Below, piece by piece: positions 1 to 5,597 of a stretch of 21,127 nucleotides of DNA; the stretch's first letter is position 1, and every line of letters begins with the position of its first letter. Position numbers and translations under genes: made by a program. The stretch spans positions 1 through 21,127 of the forward strand of contig CAKOSN010000033.1 in NCBI GenBank assembly GCA_934102255.1, given 5' to 3'. The stretch is from an uncultured Bacilli bacterium (GTDB lineage: Bacteria; Bacillota_I; Bacilli_A; RF39; UBA660). The notes below the pieces were generated by a model. That model was given only the letters and a program-made list of their open reading frames with translations. It did not search any database and was not told the origin of the DNA.

Positions 1-76
1 AAATATTTTAGATAGAGATATAAATGCAAGTTTAAATATATTAAATGAAGGAATAAAAATGGCTTTTGGCTTGTAA
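1..76 (+). CDS. tnpB: C-terminal end of an IS200/IS605-family TnpB (cut by window edge)
   Basis: The frame starting at base 2 is open from the window edge to a TAA at 74-76 and ends with DRDINASLNILNEG followed by about eight residues. This is the conserved tail of TnpB/OrfB proteins, where the last RuvC aspartate lies in a D-R-D-x-N-A-(S/A) motif just after the zinc ribbon. TnpB is an RNA-guided DNA endonuclease encoded by IS605/IS607-type elements and is the ancestor of Cas12. Only 24 codons are visible, so whether the gene is intact and whether a TnpA transposase accompanies it cannot be judged. The match rests on the motif alone, but that motif is very characteristic in this position. Confidence 0.82.
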   Translation, partial: NILDRDINASLNILNEGIKMAFGL

Positions 77-165
77 GGTACTTAATACTTAAAGTAAAAA
101 TAAAATTTAAAAAGTACGGTGGCGACCATCGGAGTTTATGTCTTTTGAGATTATTCTCGTAAGAA
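77..165 (+). ncRNA. Probable right end of the IS element and omega-RNA scaffold
   Basis: The bases just after the tnpB stop are more GC-rich than their surroundings and contain GTACGGTGGCGACCATCGGA, a block that looks like the 3' region of TnpB guide RNAs, followed by a short GAGA-TTAT-TCTC hairpin at 147-158. In known systems the omega RNA overlaps the end of tnpB and continues to the right end, with the guide taken from flanking DNA. The exact end is not visible. The next hairpin (168-187) works better as the spoVS terminator, so the boundary is placed before it. Confidence 0.4.
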
Positions 166-187
166 AAAGCCATTCGTGAGAATGGCT
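162..187 (-). terminator. Rho-independent terminator of spoVS
   Basis: Read on the minus strand this is a perfect 8-bp stem AGCCATTC/GAATGGCT with a 4-nt loop, followed by TTTTTCTT. It lies 28 bases past the spoVS stop codon. A second stem-loop (190-199 with 211-220, one G-T pair) overlaps the spoVS stop codon itself. Confidence 0.75.
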
Positions 188-215
188 GAGTTGAAATGCG
201 AAAGTAATTAGCATT

Positions 216-488
216 TTAACTTTGTTCCTTAACGACATTGATTAATAATCTAATAGCTGTTTTTTCTTCGCCGTTAATTAAGACATCATTGAAAGCGGGA
301 ATAATGCCAATATTAATACCGGCAGGAGCTAGAAAGCCTCTAGCGATTGCTACTGCTTTAACAGCCTGATTTAGGGAACCAGCCCCGATTGTTTGTAGTT
401 CAACGCTACCGTTTTCTCTAAAGATATTCGCAATCGCTCCTGCTACCTTACTAGGATTTGATTTTGATGATACTTTTAAAATTTCCAT
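216..488 (-). CDS. spoVS: Stage V sporulation protein S (SpoVS)
   Basis: The 90-residue product begins MEILKVSSKSNPSKVAGAIA and contains the segments VELQTIGAGSLNQAVKAVAI and ARGFLAPAGINI, which are the signature of the small, highly conserved SpoVS family. Its length matches the family (about 85-90 aa). SpoVS is an Alba-fold-like nucleic-acid-binding protein needed for spore coat and core maturation in Bacillus subtilis. It is also kept in non-sporulating relatives, so it does not prove sporulation here. A strong AGGAGG site lies at 497-502 (complement), nine bases before the ATG. The gene stands alone, with its own terminator downstream and the putative invertible segment A behind it. A leftward transcript escaping that segment would run into this gene. 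Confidence 0.95.
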   Translation of the reverse strand: MEILKVSSKSNPSKVAGAIANIFRENGSVELQTIGAGSLNQAVKAVAIARGFLAPAGINIGIIPAFNDVLINGEEKTAIRLLINVVKEQS

Positions 489-593
489 AATTAATTCCTC
501 CTAAAAAATATATATGCAGTTTATTTAGAAACTTTCCTAGAAATTAAATCGGTTTATAGCTGGTTATGTTAGGTTACATAGCACTTTTATAAT

Positions 594-625
594 AAAAAAT
601 TCATAGAGTGTTAAACTCTATGAAA
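594..625 (-). terminator. Terminator-like structure for transcripts leaving segment A leftward
   Basis: On the minus strand the left site folds into an approximately 10-bp hairpin (TTCATAGAGT/ACTCTATGAA, 5-nt loop) followed directly by TTTTTT (complement of 594-599). The outside T tract is conserved at copy B (2479-2484). The right site has no such T tract in the outward direction. The stem is AT-rich, so efficiency is uncertain. Confidence 0.5.
600..625 (+). repeat. Left inverted-repeat site of segment A
   Basis: This 26-bp site is itself palindromic: arm TTCATAGAG, 7-bp core TGTTAAA, arm CTCTATGAA. It is the exact reverse complement of 864-889. The arm-core-arm layout is like recombination sites of tyrosine recombinases. 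Confidence 0.85.
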
Positions 626-661
626 ACGAAATTACACTGTTTATTCTTAATCTACAATATA

Positions 662-670
662 AATATACCA
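662..670 (-). promoter_or_regulatory. Conserved extended -10 element, leftward, inside segment A
   Basis: The minus strand reads TG-G-TATATT, an extended -10 motif, inside a roughly 35-bp block that is nearly identical in segment B at the same offset (61 bases from the left end). No good -35 is seen. As drawn it fires left toward the terminator-like left site. After inversion it would fire toward the gene at 970. Confidence 0.45.
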
Positions 671-721
671 CATAAATACGGTAATTTCTATATAAAAACT
701 TAAGGTGAAAATAAATTTTCT

Positions 722-739
722 GGTCAAGATTGTGGTCAA
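722..739. promoter_or_regulatory. Direct-repeat operator GGTCAA-N6-GGTCAA
   Basis: Two GGTCAA half-sites are spaced 12 bp apart, about one helical turn. The same pair is at 2607-2624 in segment B, at the identical offset of 122 bases from the segment start. The position is upstream of the leftward -10 element, which suits an activator site. Which protein binds is unknown. Confidence 0.5.
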
Positions 740-814
740 TTTTATTTAAGATAAACGTAGGTGAATACTTACTTTGAATAGTAATTTATAGTCGAAGATT
801 AAAAATATTATTAT

Positions 815-832
815 AGTCAAATTTATGGTCAA
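815..832. promoter_or_regulatory. Direct-repeat operator AGTCAA-N6-GGTCAA
   Basis: A second pair of the same half-site with the same 12-bp spacing. It is matched in segment B at 2700-2717, offset 215 from the segment start in both. Confidence 0.5.
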
Positions 833-863
833 ATGGCCTTTGAGACCAGTATTCACCGATGTC

Positions 864-889
864 TTTCATAGAGTTTAACACTCTATGAA
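864..889 (-). repeat. Right inverted-repeat site of segment A
   Basis: It is the perfect inverted copy of 600-625 over 26 bp, including the asymmetric 7-bp core. Outside it the sequence continues AAAGTGTAAAT, which is shared with the right flank of segment B. Confidence 0.85.
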
Positions 890-969
890 AAGTGTAAATA
901 ATATGTAAATATGCTCAATACAATATAGTTTTATTCTTAGAATTTAAATGATAGTAAGGATATTGGTTT

Positions 970-2376
970 ATGAAGAAATTTAATAAGAGTAAATATTTAA
1001 ATAGATTAAAGTTAAAAAGGTATTGGCAAAATAATTCCAGATATTTCTATATTGGTATACCTTGTGTATTATGTTTAGTGTTAGGTATTTATTTTACATA
1101 TTCTAAATTCTTTGTATCAAGTGAAGAAGATGTAGCTAGAACTACAGTGGGTGAGTTTATCTATGGAGATATTATTATGACACCGTATGTAGATGGACAG
1201 TATTCTAGTACATTTCCTGAAAAGAAAACTGGTATTAATGTCGAAAAAGTAGTATGTGATAATGATGTTACAGCTTCATGGGATGAAGATAAATGGGGAC
1301 TTTATGTTACTAATTTGAATAAAAGGACTAAATGTAATATTTATTTTGTAACGCCAGCTAGTTGTGGTATTAATGATAATGTTAGTTGTATTAATTCTAG
1401 AGAAGGTCTTGCGACTTTAGCAACTGAAGTTAATAATGGTGATAGCAAGTCAGGTAAAATAATTTATTTAACAAGTGATTTAGATTTAGGTGGTAAGTTT
1501 GATAGTGATGGTAATGCTTTAGATGGCAACGTTAGTTGGACACAGATTGGTACAAGTGATAATCCATTTTCTGGTACTTTTGATGGTAACGGTCATATTA
1601 TAAAAAATATGTATATTAGTTCTGATGATAGTACGGCACTTTTTTATCGAGTTACTAATTGTTTAATAAAAAATTTGGGTATAGAAAACTCTTATGTGGA
1701 AAGTAAGAATGAAGCTGCCAGTGCTCTTATATCAACAGCCGTAGATACAAGAGTGAAACAAGTTTATACTTCTGCAACTATAAATGGACAAAAAATGACT
1801 TCTGGTTTAATTGCATACGCTTTAGGCTTAAACATTAAGGATTCTTATAATGTTGGAAATATTAATTCCAATGATAAACAATTTGGAGCTGGAATAGTTG
1901 GATATTTAGGCTATGGTACATCAATAATAGAAAACTGCTATAATTTAGGAACTGTAAATGGCGGTACGCAGAGTGGTGGAATTGTTGGTGGTCTTCAAGG
2001 GATAGTTAGAAATACATACAATATTGGAAATATTACTGGTAATTCTGGTAAAGGTGGCATTGTTGGTCAAGTGTTTACTGAAACGTCTCCAACTATTAGA
2101 AATAATTATAATACTGGAAATATCAATGATGGCGGTGGCATCATTGATGGATATTATGGTGAAAAAAAAGACTATGTAATTCAAAATAACTTTTATTTGC
2201 AAGGCTCTGCAAGTTATGGAGTCTCATTTTTGCAATCTGATAATGGTGCTGAACCTTTAATTCAAGATGAAATGCCAAGTGTTTTATCTGTAATTAATGG
2301 AGATAATGCATTTGTAGAAGATACTAACAATATAAATGATGGCTATCCAATATTAAAATGGCAAGCTGAAAGATAA
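970..2376 (+). CDS. GLUG-repeat surface protein, copy 1
   Basis: This 468-residue protein has a basic cytoplasmic start, one membrane segment at about residues 26-44, and then an extracellular part. Residues about 72-127 form a module (VDGQYSSTFPEK ... C96 ... WGLYVTNL ... TKC122) that recurs in the next two genes; the two cysteines could form a disulphide. From about residue 204 (FDGNGHIIKNMYI) the protein consists of GLUG-like beta-repeats with GGIVG and YNxGN motifs, a type found in adhesins and other surface proteins. There is no LPXTG anchor, so the N-terminal segment is probably the anchor. The start has TAAGGA upstream (954-959). The middle (about 205-430) differs strongly from copy 2, while both ends are almost the same. 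The gene lies behind putative invertible segment A and may be phase-variable. The ligand is unknown. Confidence 0.8.
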   Translation: MKKFNKSKYLNRLKLKRYWQNNSRYFYIGIPCVLCLVLGIYFTYSKFFVSSEEDVARTTVGEFIYGDIIMTPYVDGQYSSTFPEKKTGINVEKVVCDNDVTASWDEDKWGLYVTNLNKRTKCNIYFVTPASCGINDNVSCINSREGLATLATEVNNGDSKSGKIIYLTSDLDLGGKFDSDGNALDGNVSWTQIGTSDNPFSGTFDGNGHIIKNMYISSDDSTALFYRVTNCLIKNLGIENSYVESKNEAASALISTAVDTRVKQVYTSATINGQKMTSGLIAYALGLNIKDSYNVGNINSNDKQFGAGIVGYLGYGTSIIENCYNLGTVNGGTQSGGIVGGLQGIVRNTYNIGNITGNSGKGGIVGQVFTETSPTIRNNYNTGNINDGGGIIDGYYGEKKDYVIQNNFYLQGSASYGVSFLQSDNGAEPLIQDEMPSVLSVINGDNAFVEDTNNINDGYPILKWQAER

Positions 2377-2478
2377 AATAATTACAAGCAATTTATATAT
2401 TTAATATATCTTATAAATTTTTTTTCTATTTGGTTTAGTATATAACTGGTCATTCTAGTACATACTATATTTTGCAAT

Positions 2479-2510
2479 AAAAAATTCATAGAACATAAAA
2501 CTCTATGAAA
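2479..2510 (-). terminator. Terminator-like structure for transcripts leaving segment B leftward
   Basis: The left site forms a hairpin on the minus strand and is followed by TTTTTT (complement of 2479-2484), just as at segment A. A terminator here would stop antisense transcription into copy 1 of the surface-protein gene. One arm mismatch makes the stem slightly weaker than in A. Confidence 0.45.
2485..2510 (+). repeat. Left inverted-repeat site of segment B
   Basis: Arm TTCATAGAA, core CATAAAA, arm CTCTATGAA. It matches the reverse complement of 2749-2774 at 25 of 26 bases. The arms are those of segment A apart from one base; the core differs from segment A's at 3 of 7 positions. Confidence 0.85.
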
Positions 2511-2546
2511 GCGTAAATACGTATCTTATTCTTAACTTATACAATA

Positions 2547-2555
2547 AATATACCA
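2547..2555 (-). promoter_or_regulatory. Conserved extended -10 element, leftward, inside segment B
   Basis: TG-G-TATATT on the minus strand, at the same offset and within the same conserved block as in segment A. Confidence 0.45.
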
Positions 2556-2606
2556 CATAAATAGGGTAATTTCTATATAAATTTATTAGTAAAAAATCTC
2601 GATTAT

Positions 2607-2624
2607 GGTCAAAATTGTGGTCAA
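2607..2624. promoter_or_regulatory. Direct-repeat operator GGTCAA-N6-GGTCAA, segment B
   Basis: Two half-sites 12 bp apart, at offset 122 from the segment start as in segment A, within otherwise partly diverged sequence. Confidence 0.5.
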
Positions 2625-2699
2625 TTAATTTTGGCGCAAACCTAGGTGAACACTGACTTTGACATAGATTTTATAGTCATTAAATTCAAATTCTATTGT

Positions 2700-2717
2700 G
2701 GTCAAATTTCTAGTCAA
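2700..2717. promoter_or_regulatory. Direct-repeat operator GGTCAA-N6-AGTCAA, segment B
   Basis: The second pair of half-sites, 12 bp apart, at offset 215 from the segment start as in segment A. Confidence 0.5.
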
Positions 2718-2748
2718 AGGCCATTTTAGCCCAGGTTTCACCTATTAT

Positions 2749-2774
2749 TTTCATAGAGTTTTATGCTCTATGAA
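2749..2774 (-). repeat. Right inverted-repeat site of segment B
   Basis: Read on the minus strand: arm TTCATAGAG, core CATAAAA, arm CTCTATGAA. The core is identical to the left site of the same segment and different from both sites of segment A. Confidence 0.85.
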
Positions 2775-2855
2775 AAGTGTAAATGTTTTGTAAATACATA
2801 CTTCGACAAAATATTCTTATTCTTGAGATTATGATAGTAGTAAGGATATTGGTTT

Positions 2856-4280
2856 ATGAAGAAATTTAATAAGGATAAGTATTTAAAAAAGTTGAAATTA
2901 AAACGATTTTGGCAAAATAATTCAAGATATTTTTATATAGGTATACCTTGTATACTATGTTTAGTGTTAGGCATTTATTTTACATACTCTAAATTTTTTG
3001 TGTCAAGTGAAGAAGATGTAGCTAGAACTACAGTAGGTGAGTTTATCTATGGCGATATTATTATGACACCATATGTAGATGGACAGTATTCTAGTATATT
3101 TCCTGAAAAGAAAACTGGTATTAATGTCGAAAAAGTAGTATGTGATAATGATGTTACTGCTTCATGGGATGAGGATAAATGGGGATTATATGCAACTAAT
3201 TTGAGTAAGAGAACTAAGTGTAGTGTTTATTTTGTGACGCCAGCAAGTTGTGGTATCAATGATAATGTTAGTTGCATTAATTCTAGAGAAGGTCTTGCTA
3301 CTTTAGTAACTGAAGTTAATAATGGCGATAATAAATCAGGAAAGATAATTTATTTAACAAGTGATTTAGATTTAGGTGGTAAGTTTGATAGTGATGGCAA
3401 TGCTCTAGATGGTAATATTTCTTGGACACCGATAGGTACAAGTGATAACCCATTTTCTGGAACATTTGATGGAAACGGACATATTATTAGCAATATGTAT
3501 GTAAATGCTGATAAAATTACTGGTATGTTCAATTATATTTCATATGGCAATTTAAAAAATTTCGGGATACAAAGTTCATATGTTTATACTACAAATGAAG
3601 GCTCTGCAACGCTTGCCGGAACTGTTGAGCATGGAACTATCGCAAATATATATAGTAATGGGAATTCAGGTGGTACAAGTTCATCTGCAGGTATGGTAAG
3701 TATTTTAATTTCTGCTGAATTAAAAAATTGTTATAATAAGTCAGATGTAACATCTAATTATAAGCAATTTACAGCTGGATTAGTAGGATATGCTACTGGT
3801 TCTGCTTCTAAAATTAAAAATAGTTATAATTATGGTAATATAATTAACGGTGGTTATGAATCAGGTGGCATAGTTGGAGGATTGCAAGGAAAAGTTGAAA
3901 ATACATATAATTTTGGTAAAGTTAATGGCTATGGTAGGAGTGGGGGAATAGTTGGTCAAATGTATGATACTACGTCTCCAAGTGTTTATAATTCATATAA
4001 TTATGGTACAATCAATGGCGGTGGCATAGTCGGAAATATTTACTTGAATTCTTCAGAAAATTATAAATTATCTGGCAATTTTTACTTGAAAGGTAGTGCT
4101 GTTTATGGTGCTCAAACTAATGGGGTTACTTTTGATATTGGGGCTGAACCTTTATCATCAGATGAAATGCCTAGTGTCATATCTGTAATAAATGGCGACA
4201 ATGCCTTTGTAGAAGATACTAACAATATAAACAATGGCTATCCAATATTAAAGTGGCAAGCCGAAAGAGAGAATAATTAA
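2856..4280 (+). CDS. GLUG-repeat surface protein, copy 2
   Basis: A 474-residue paralogue of the gene at 970. In the first 130 residues I count 10 differences, and the tail (DEMPSV.SVINGDNAF to LKWQAER) is also nearly the same. The central repeats, from about residue 212 to 435, share only the GLUG framework (GGIVG, NSYNYGNI). It has the same basic N-terminus, the same membrane segment at about 26-44, and the same module with two cysteines. The ribosome site TAAGGA and the last 20 bases before the ATG are identical to copy 1. It is preceded by putative invertible segment B. The stop codon is followed after one base by the ATG of the next gene, so the two are probably co-transcribed and translationally coupled. 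A surface role is inferred from the architecture. Confidence 0.8.
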   Translation: MKKFNKDKYLKKLKLKRFWQNNSRYFYIGIPCILCLVLGIYFTYSKFFVSSEEDVARTTVGEFIYGDIIMTPYVDGQYSSIFPEKKTGINVEKVVCDNDVTASWDEDKWGLYATNLSKRTKCSVYFVTPASCGINDNVSCINSREGLATLVTEVNNGDNKSGKIIYLTSDLDLGGKFDSDGNALDGNISWTPIGTSDNPFSGTFDGNGHIISNMYVNADKITGMFNYISYGNLKNFGIQSSYVYTTNEGSATLAGTVEHGTIANIYSNGNSGGTSSSAGMVSILISAELKNCYNKSDVTSNYKQFTAGLVGYATGSASKIKNSYNYGNIINGGYESGGIVGGLQGKVENTYNFGKVNGYGRSGGIVGQMYDTTSPSVYNSYNYGTINGGGIVGNIYLNSSENYKLSGNFYLKGSAVYGAQTNGVTFDIGAEPLSSDEMPSVISVINGDNAFVEDTNNINNGYPILKWQAERENN

Positions 4281-4281
4281 T

Positions 4282-5478
4282 ATGAAAAAGATGTATATAT
4301 TCATAATTATTCTACTCATTACATGTACTATCTTAATATCAACAAAACCTGAAAGTAAATATTTAGTTGATGAGCAATCAATAGCAACTTTTATTGATGG
4401 TTCTAGAAGTGATAGCTTTCCTGAAAAAGGAACTGTTGCTTTTGAAAAAGCTGATTGTGATGGAAGTGCAAATATTTATTGGGATAAAGATACATGGGGA
4501 TTGTATGTAACTAATCTAAATGAAAAAACTAAATGTAATTTATATTTTAAAACTTTAGAAAATGCTGTTACTAAAATAACAAATTTAGCTAGTACGGATA
4601 CAGTTAATATAGCAACAGATGACCCAGATAATAATATAAGATATATAGGTGCTAATCCAAATAATTATGTTTATTTTAACTGTAATGATTATAATAATCA
4701 GAATAGTGAAACTTGTGAGCTATGGCGTATTATAGGTGTATTTAATAATATAGAAAAAGAAGATGGAACTAAGGAAAATCTTATTAAAATAGTAAGAGAT
4801 GAAAGAATTGGAAATTACTCTTGGGATTATAAATCAGATGGGACATATTTAAATAATTGGAGTTCGTCTACCTTACAGCAGTTATTAAATAGTGGTGCCT
4901 ATTATAATGCAACAACTGGCACTTATTATAATAACAGTACTACAATATCTAAAATTGATTTAAGAAATATTGGTTTAAAAAACGATAAAACTCATAATGT
5001 TATTGAATCTGTTGTATGGAATTTAGGTGGAACATCAACATATGATTCGATAAGTACGGGATTATCAAAGCATTGGTATGGATATGAGCGAGGAAATATT
5101 GTTTTTAATGGTAATCCAACAACTTTAAATGGAAAAATAGGATTAATGTACCCAAGTGATTATGGTTATGCAACATCGGGCGGTTCAAAAACAAACAGAG
5201 AACAATGTTTGAATATTATTTTAAGCTATTGGCATTTAAGCGATAATGATGATTGTAAAAATAATGATTATTTATATAAATCAAATTATAATCAATGGTT
5301 ATTATCAACTGGTTCGTTATATTCAACGCATGCATTTATTTTGTATGCTGATGGTGGTGTTAATTGGAATGGTGCAAATCTCCCTATAGGTGTACGACCA
5401 ACTTTTTTTCTGAAATCAGACATATCTATAGGTGTTGGTGATGGAACTGAAGCTAATCCATATCAACTAAATATATAA
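4282..5478 (+). CDS. Secreted or membrane-anchored protein with DUF6273-like C-terminus
   Basis: This 398-residue protein starts with a short hydrophobic signal or anchor (residues about 4-20, IFIIILLITCTILI), then carries the same module as its two upstream neighbours (IDGSRSDSFPEK ... C59 ... WGLYVTNLNEKTKC85 ... LYF, residues about 37-90). The rest resembles gut-Firmicutes proteins with a DUF6273-like fold: ELWRIIGVFN, IKIVRDERIG, NQWLLSTGS, GVRPTFFLKS and a closing GDGTEANPYQL. The module has no known enzymatic activity. The gene begins one base after the stop of copy 2 without a clear ribosome site of its own, so it depends on the same transcript and probably on the same switch. Function is not established. 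Confidence 0.75.
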   Translation: MKKMYIFIIILLITCTILISTKPESKYLVDEQSIATFIDGSRSDSFPEKGTVAFEKADCDGSANIYWDKDTWGLYVTNLNEKTKCNLYFKTLENAVTKITNLASTDTVNIATDDPDNNIRYIGANPNNYVYFNCNDYNNQNSETCELWRIIGVFNNIEKEDGTKENLIKIVRDERIGNYSWDYKSDGTYLNNWSSSTLQQLLNSGAYYNATTGTYYNNSTTISKIDLRNIGLKNDKTHNVIESVVWNLGGTSTYDSISTGLSKHWYGYERGNIVFNGNPTTLNGKIGLMYPSDYGYATSGGSKTNREQCLNIILSYWHLSDNDDCKNNDYLYKSNYNQWLLSTGSLYSTHAFILYADGGVNWNGANLPIGVRPTFFLKSDISIGVGDGTEANPYQLNI

Positions 5479-5505
5479 AATAAGTTTATAAATACAAATC
5501 TTTAA

Positions 5506-5523
5506 GGGTGGGCTTAGGGTGGG
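5506..5523 (+). promoter_or_regulatory. G-quadruplex motif in the 3' untranslated region
   Basis: GGGTGGGCTTAGGGTGGG has four runs of three G with loops of 1, 4 and 1 base, on the sense strand, 28 bases after the stop of the third surface gene and just before the terminator. It stands out sharply in such AT-rich DNA. It is also a direct repeat of TTA(A)GGGTGGG. Confidence 0.7.
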
Positions 5524-5545
5524 AAGTAATACTAATTAAATAAAT

Positions 5546-5594
5546 AAAAAAAGCCATAAATACTTAAGATAAACTCTAGTACTTATGGCTTTTT
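5546..5594. terminator. Bidirectional Rho-independent terminator
   Basis: A 17-bp stem with one mismatch (AAAAAGCCATAAATACT at 5548-5564 against 5578-5594), flanked by an A7 tract and a T5 tract, so it can serve both convergent units: the surface-protein operon and the gene at 5598-6326. Confidence 0.88.
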
Positions 5595-5597
5595 AAT

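Larger units (their letters stand above)
600..889. other. Putative invertible promoter segment A (290 bp)
   Basis: The segment is bounded by perfect 26-bp inverted repeats (600-625 and 864-889) that leave 238 bp between them, and it sits directly upstream of a surface-protein gene. It contains an extended -10 element pointing left (662-670), RGTCAA direct-repeat pairs at 722-739 and 815-832, and an inverted pair GGTGAATACT (760-769) / AGTATTCACC (848-857). The same layout recurs at 2485-2774 with identical internal offsets. The rest of 489-969 holds no gene. Inversion is inferred. A MITE-like element or a plain regulatory region with two hairpins is the alternative. Confidence 0.6.
2485..2774. 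other. Putative invertible promoter segment B (290 bp)
   Basis: This is the second copy of the arrangement at 600-889: inverted 26-bp ends (2485-2510 and 2749-2774, one mismatch), 238 bp between them, and the leftward extended -10 at 2547-2555. RGTCAA pairs lie at 2607-2624 and 2700-2717, and an AGGTGAA (2644-2650) / TTCACCT (2737-2743) inverted pair is also present. Total length and internal offsets are identical to segment A, although much of the interior has diverged. The sequence outside the left end (about 2430-2484) also resembles that of segment A, so segment and gene were duplicated together. The remainder of 2377-2855 holds no gene. Confidence 0.6.

Noticed and set aside
722..832. 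RGTCAA repeats as a small CRISPR array
   Set aside because: The repeated unit is only six bases, occurs in two separate pairs and has no spacer-length periodicity.
1945..2202. Minus-strand frame of 85 codons inside the first surface-protein gene
   Set aside because: It lies wholly within a well-supported gene, has no ribosome site, and its composition is that of a reverse-strand shadow.
600..2774. Segments A and B as two independent insertions of a MITE-like element
   Set aside because: The flanks outside the repeats are also similar in the two copies, both lie at the same place before paralogous genes, and their lengths are identical. They were duplicated with the gene. A MITE origin before the duplication cannot be excluded.
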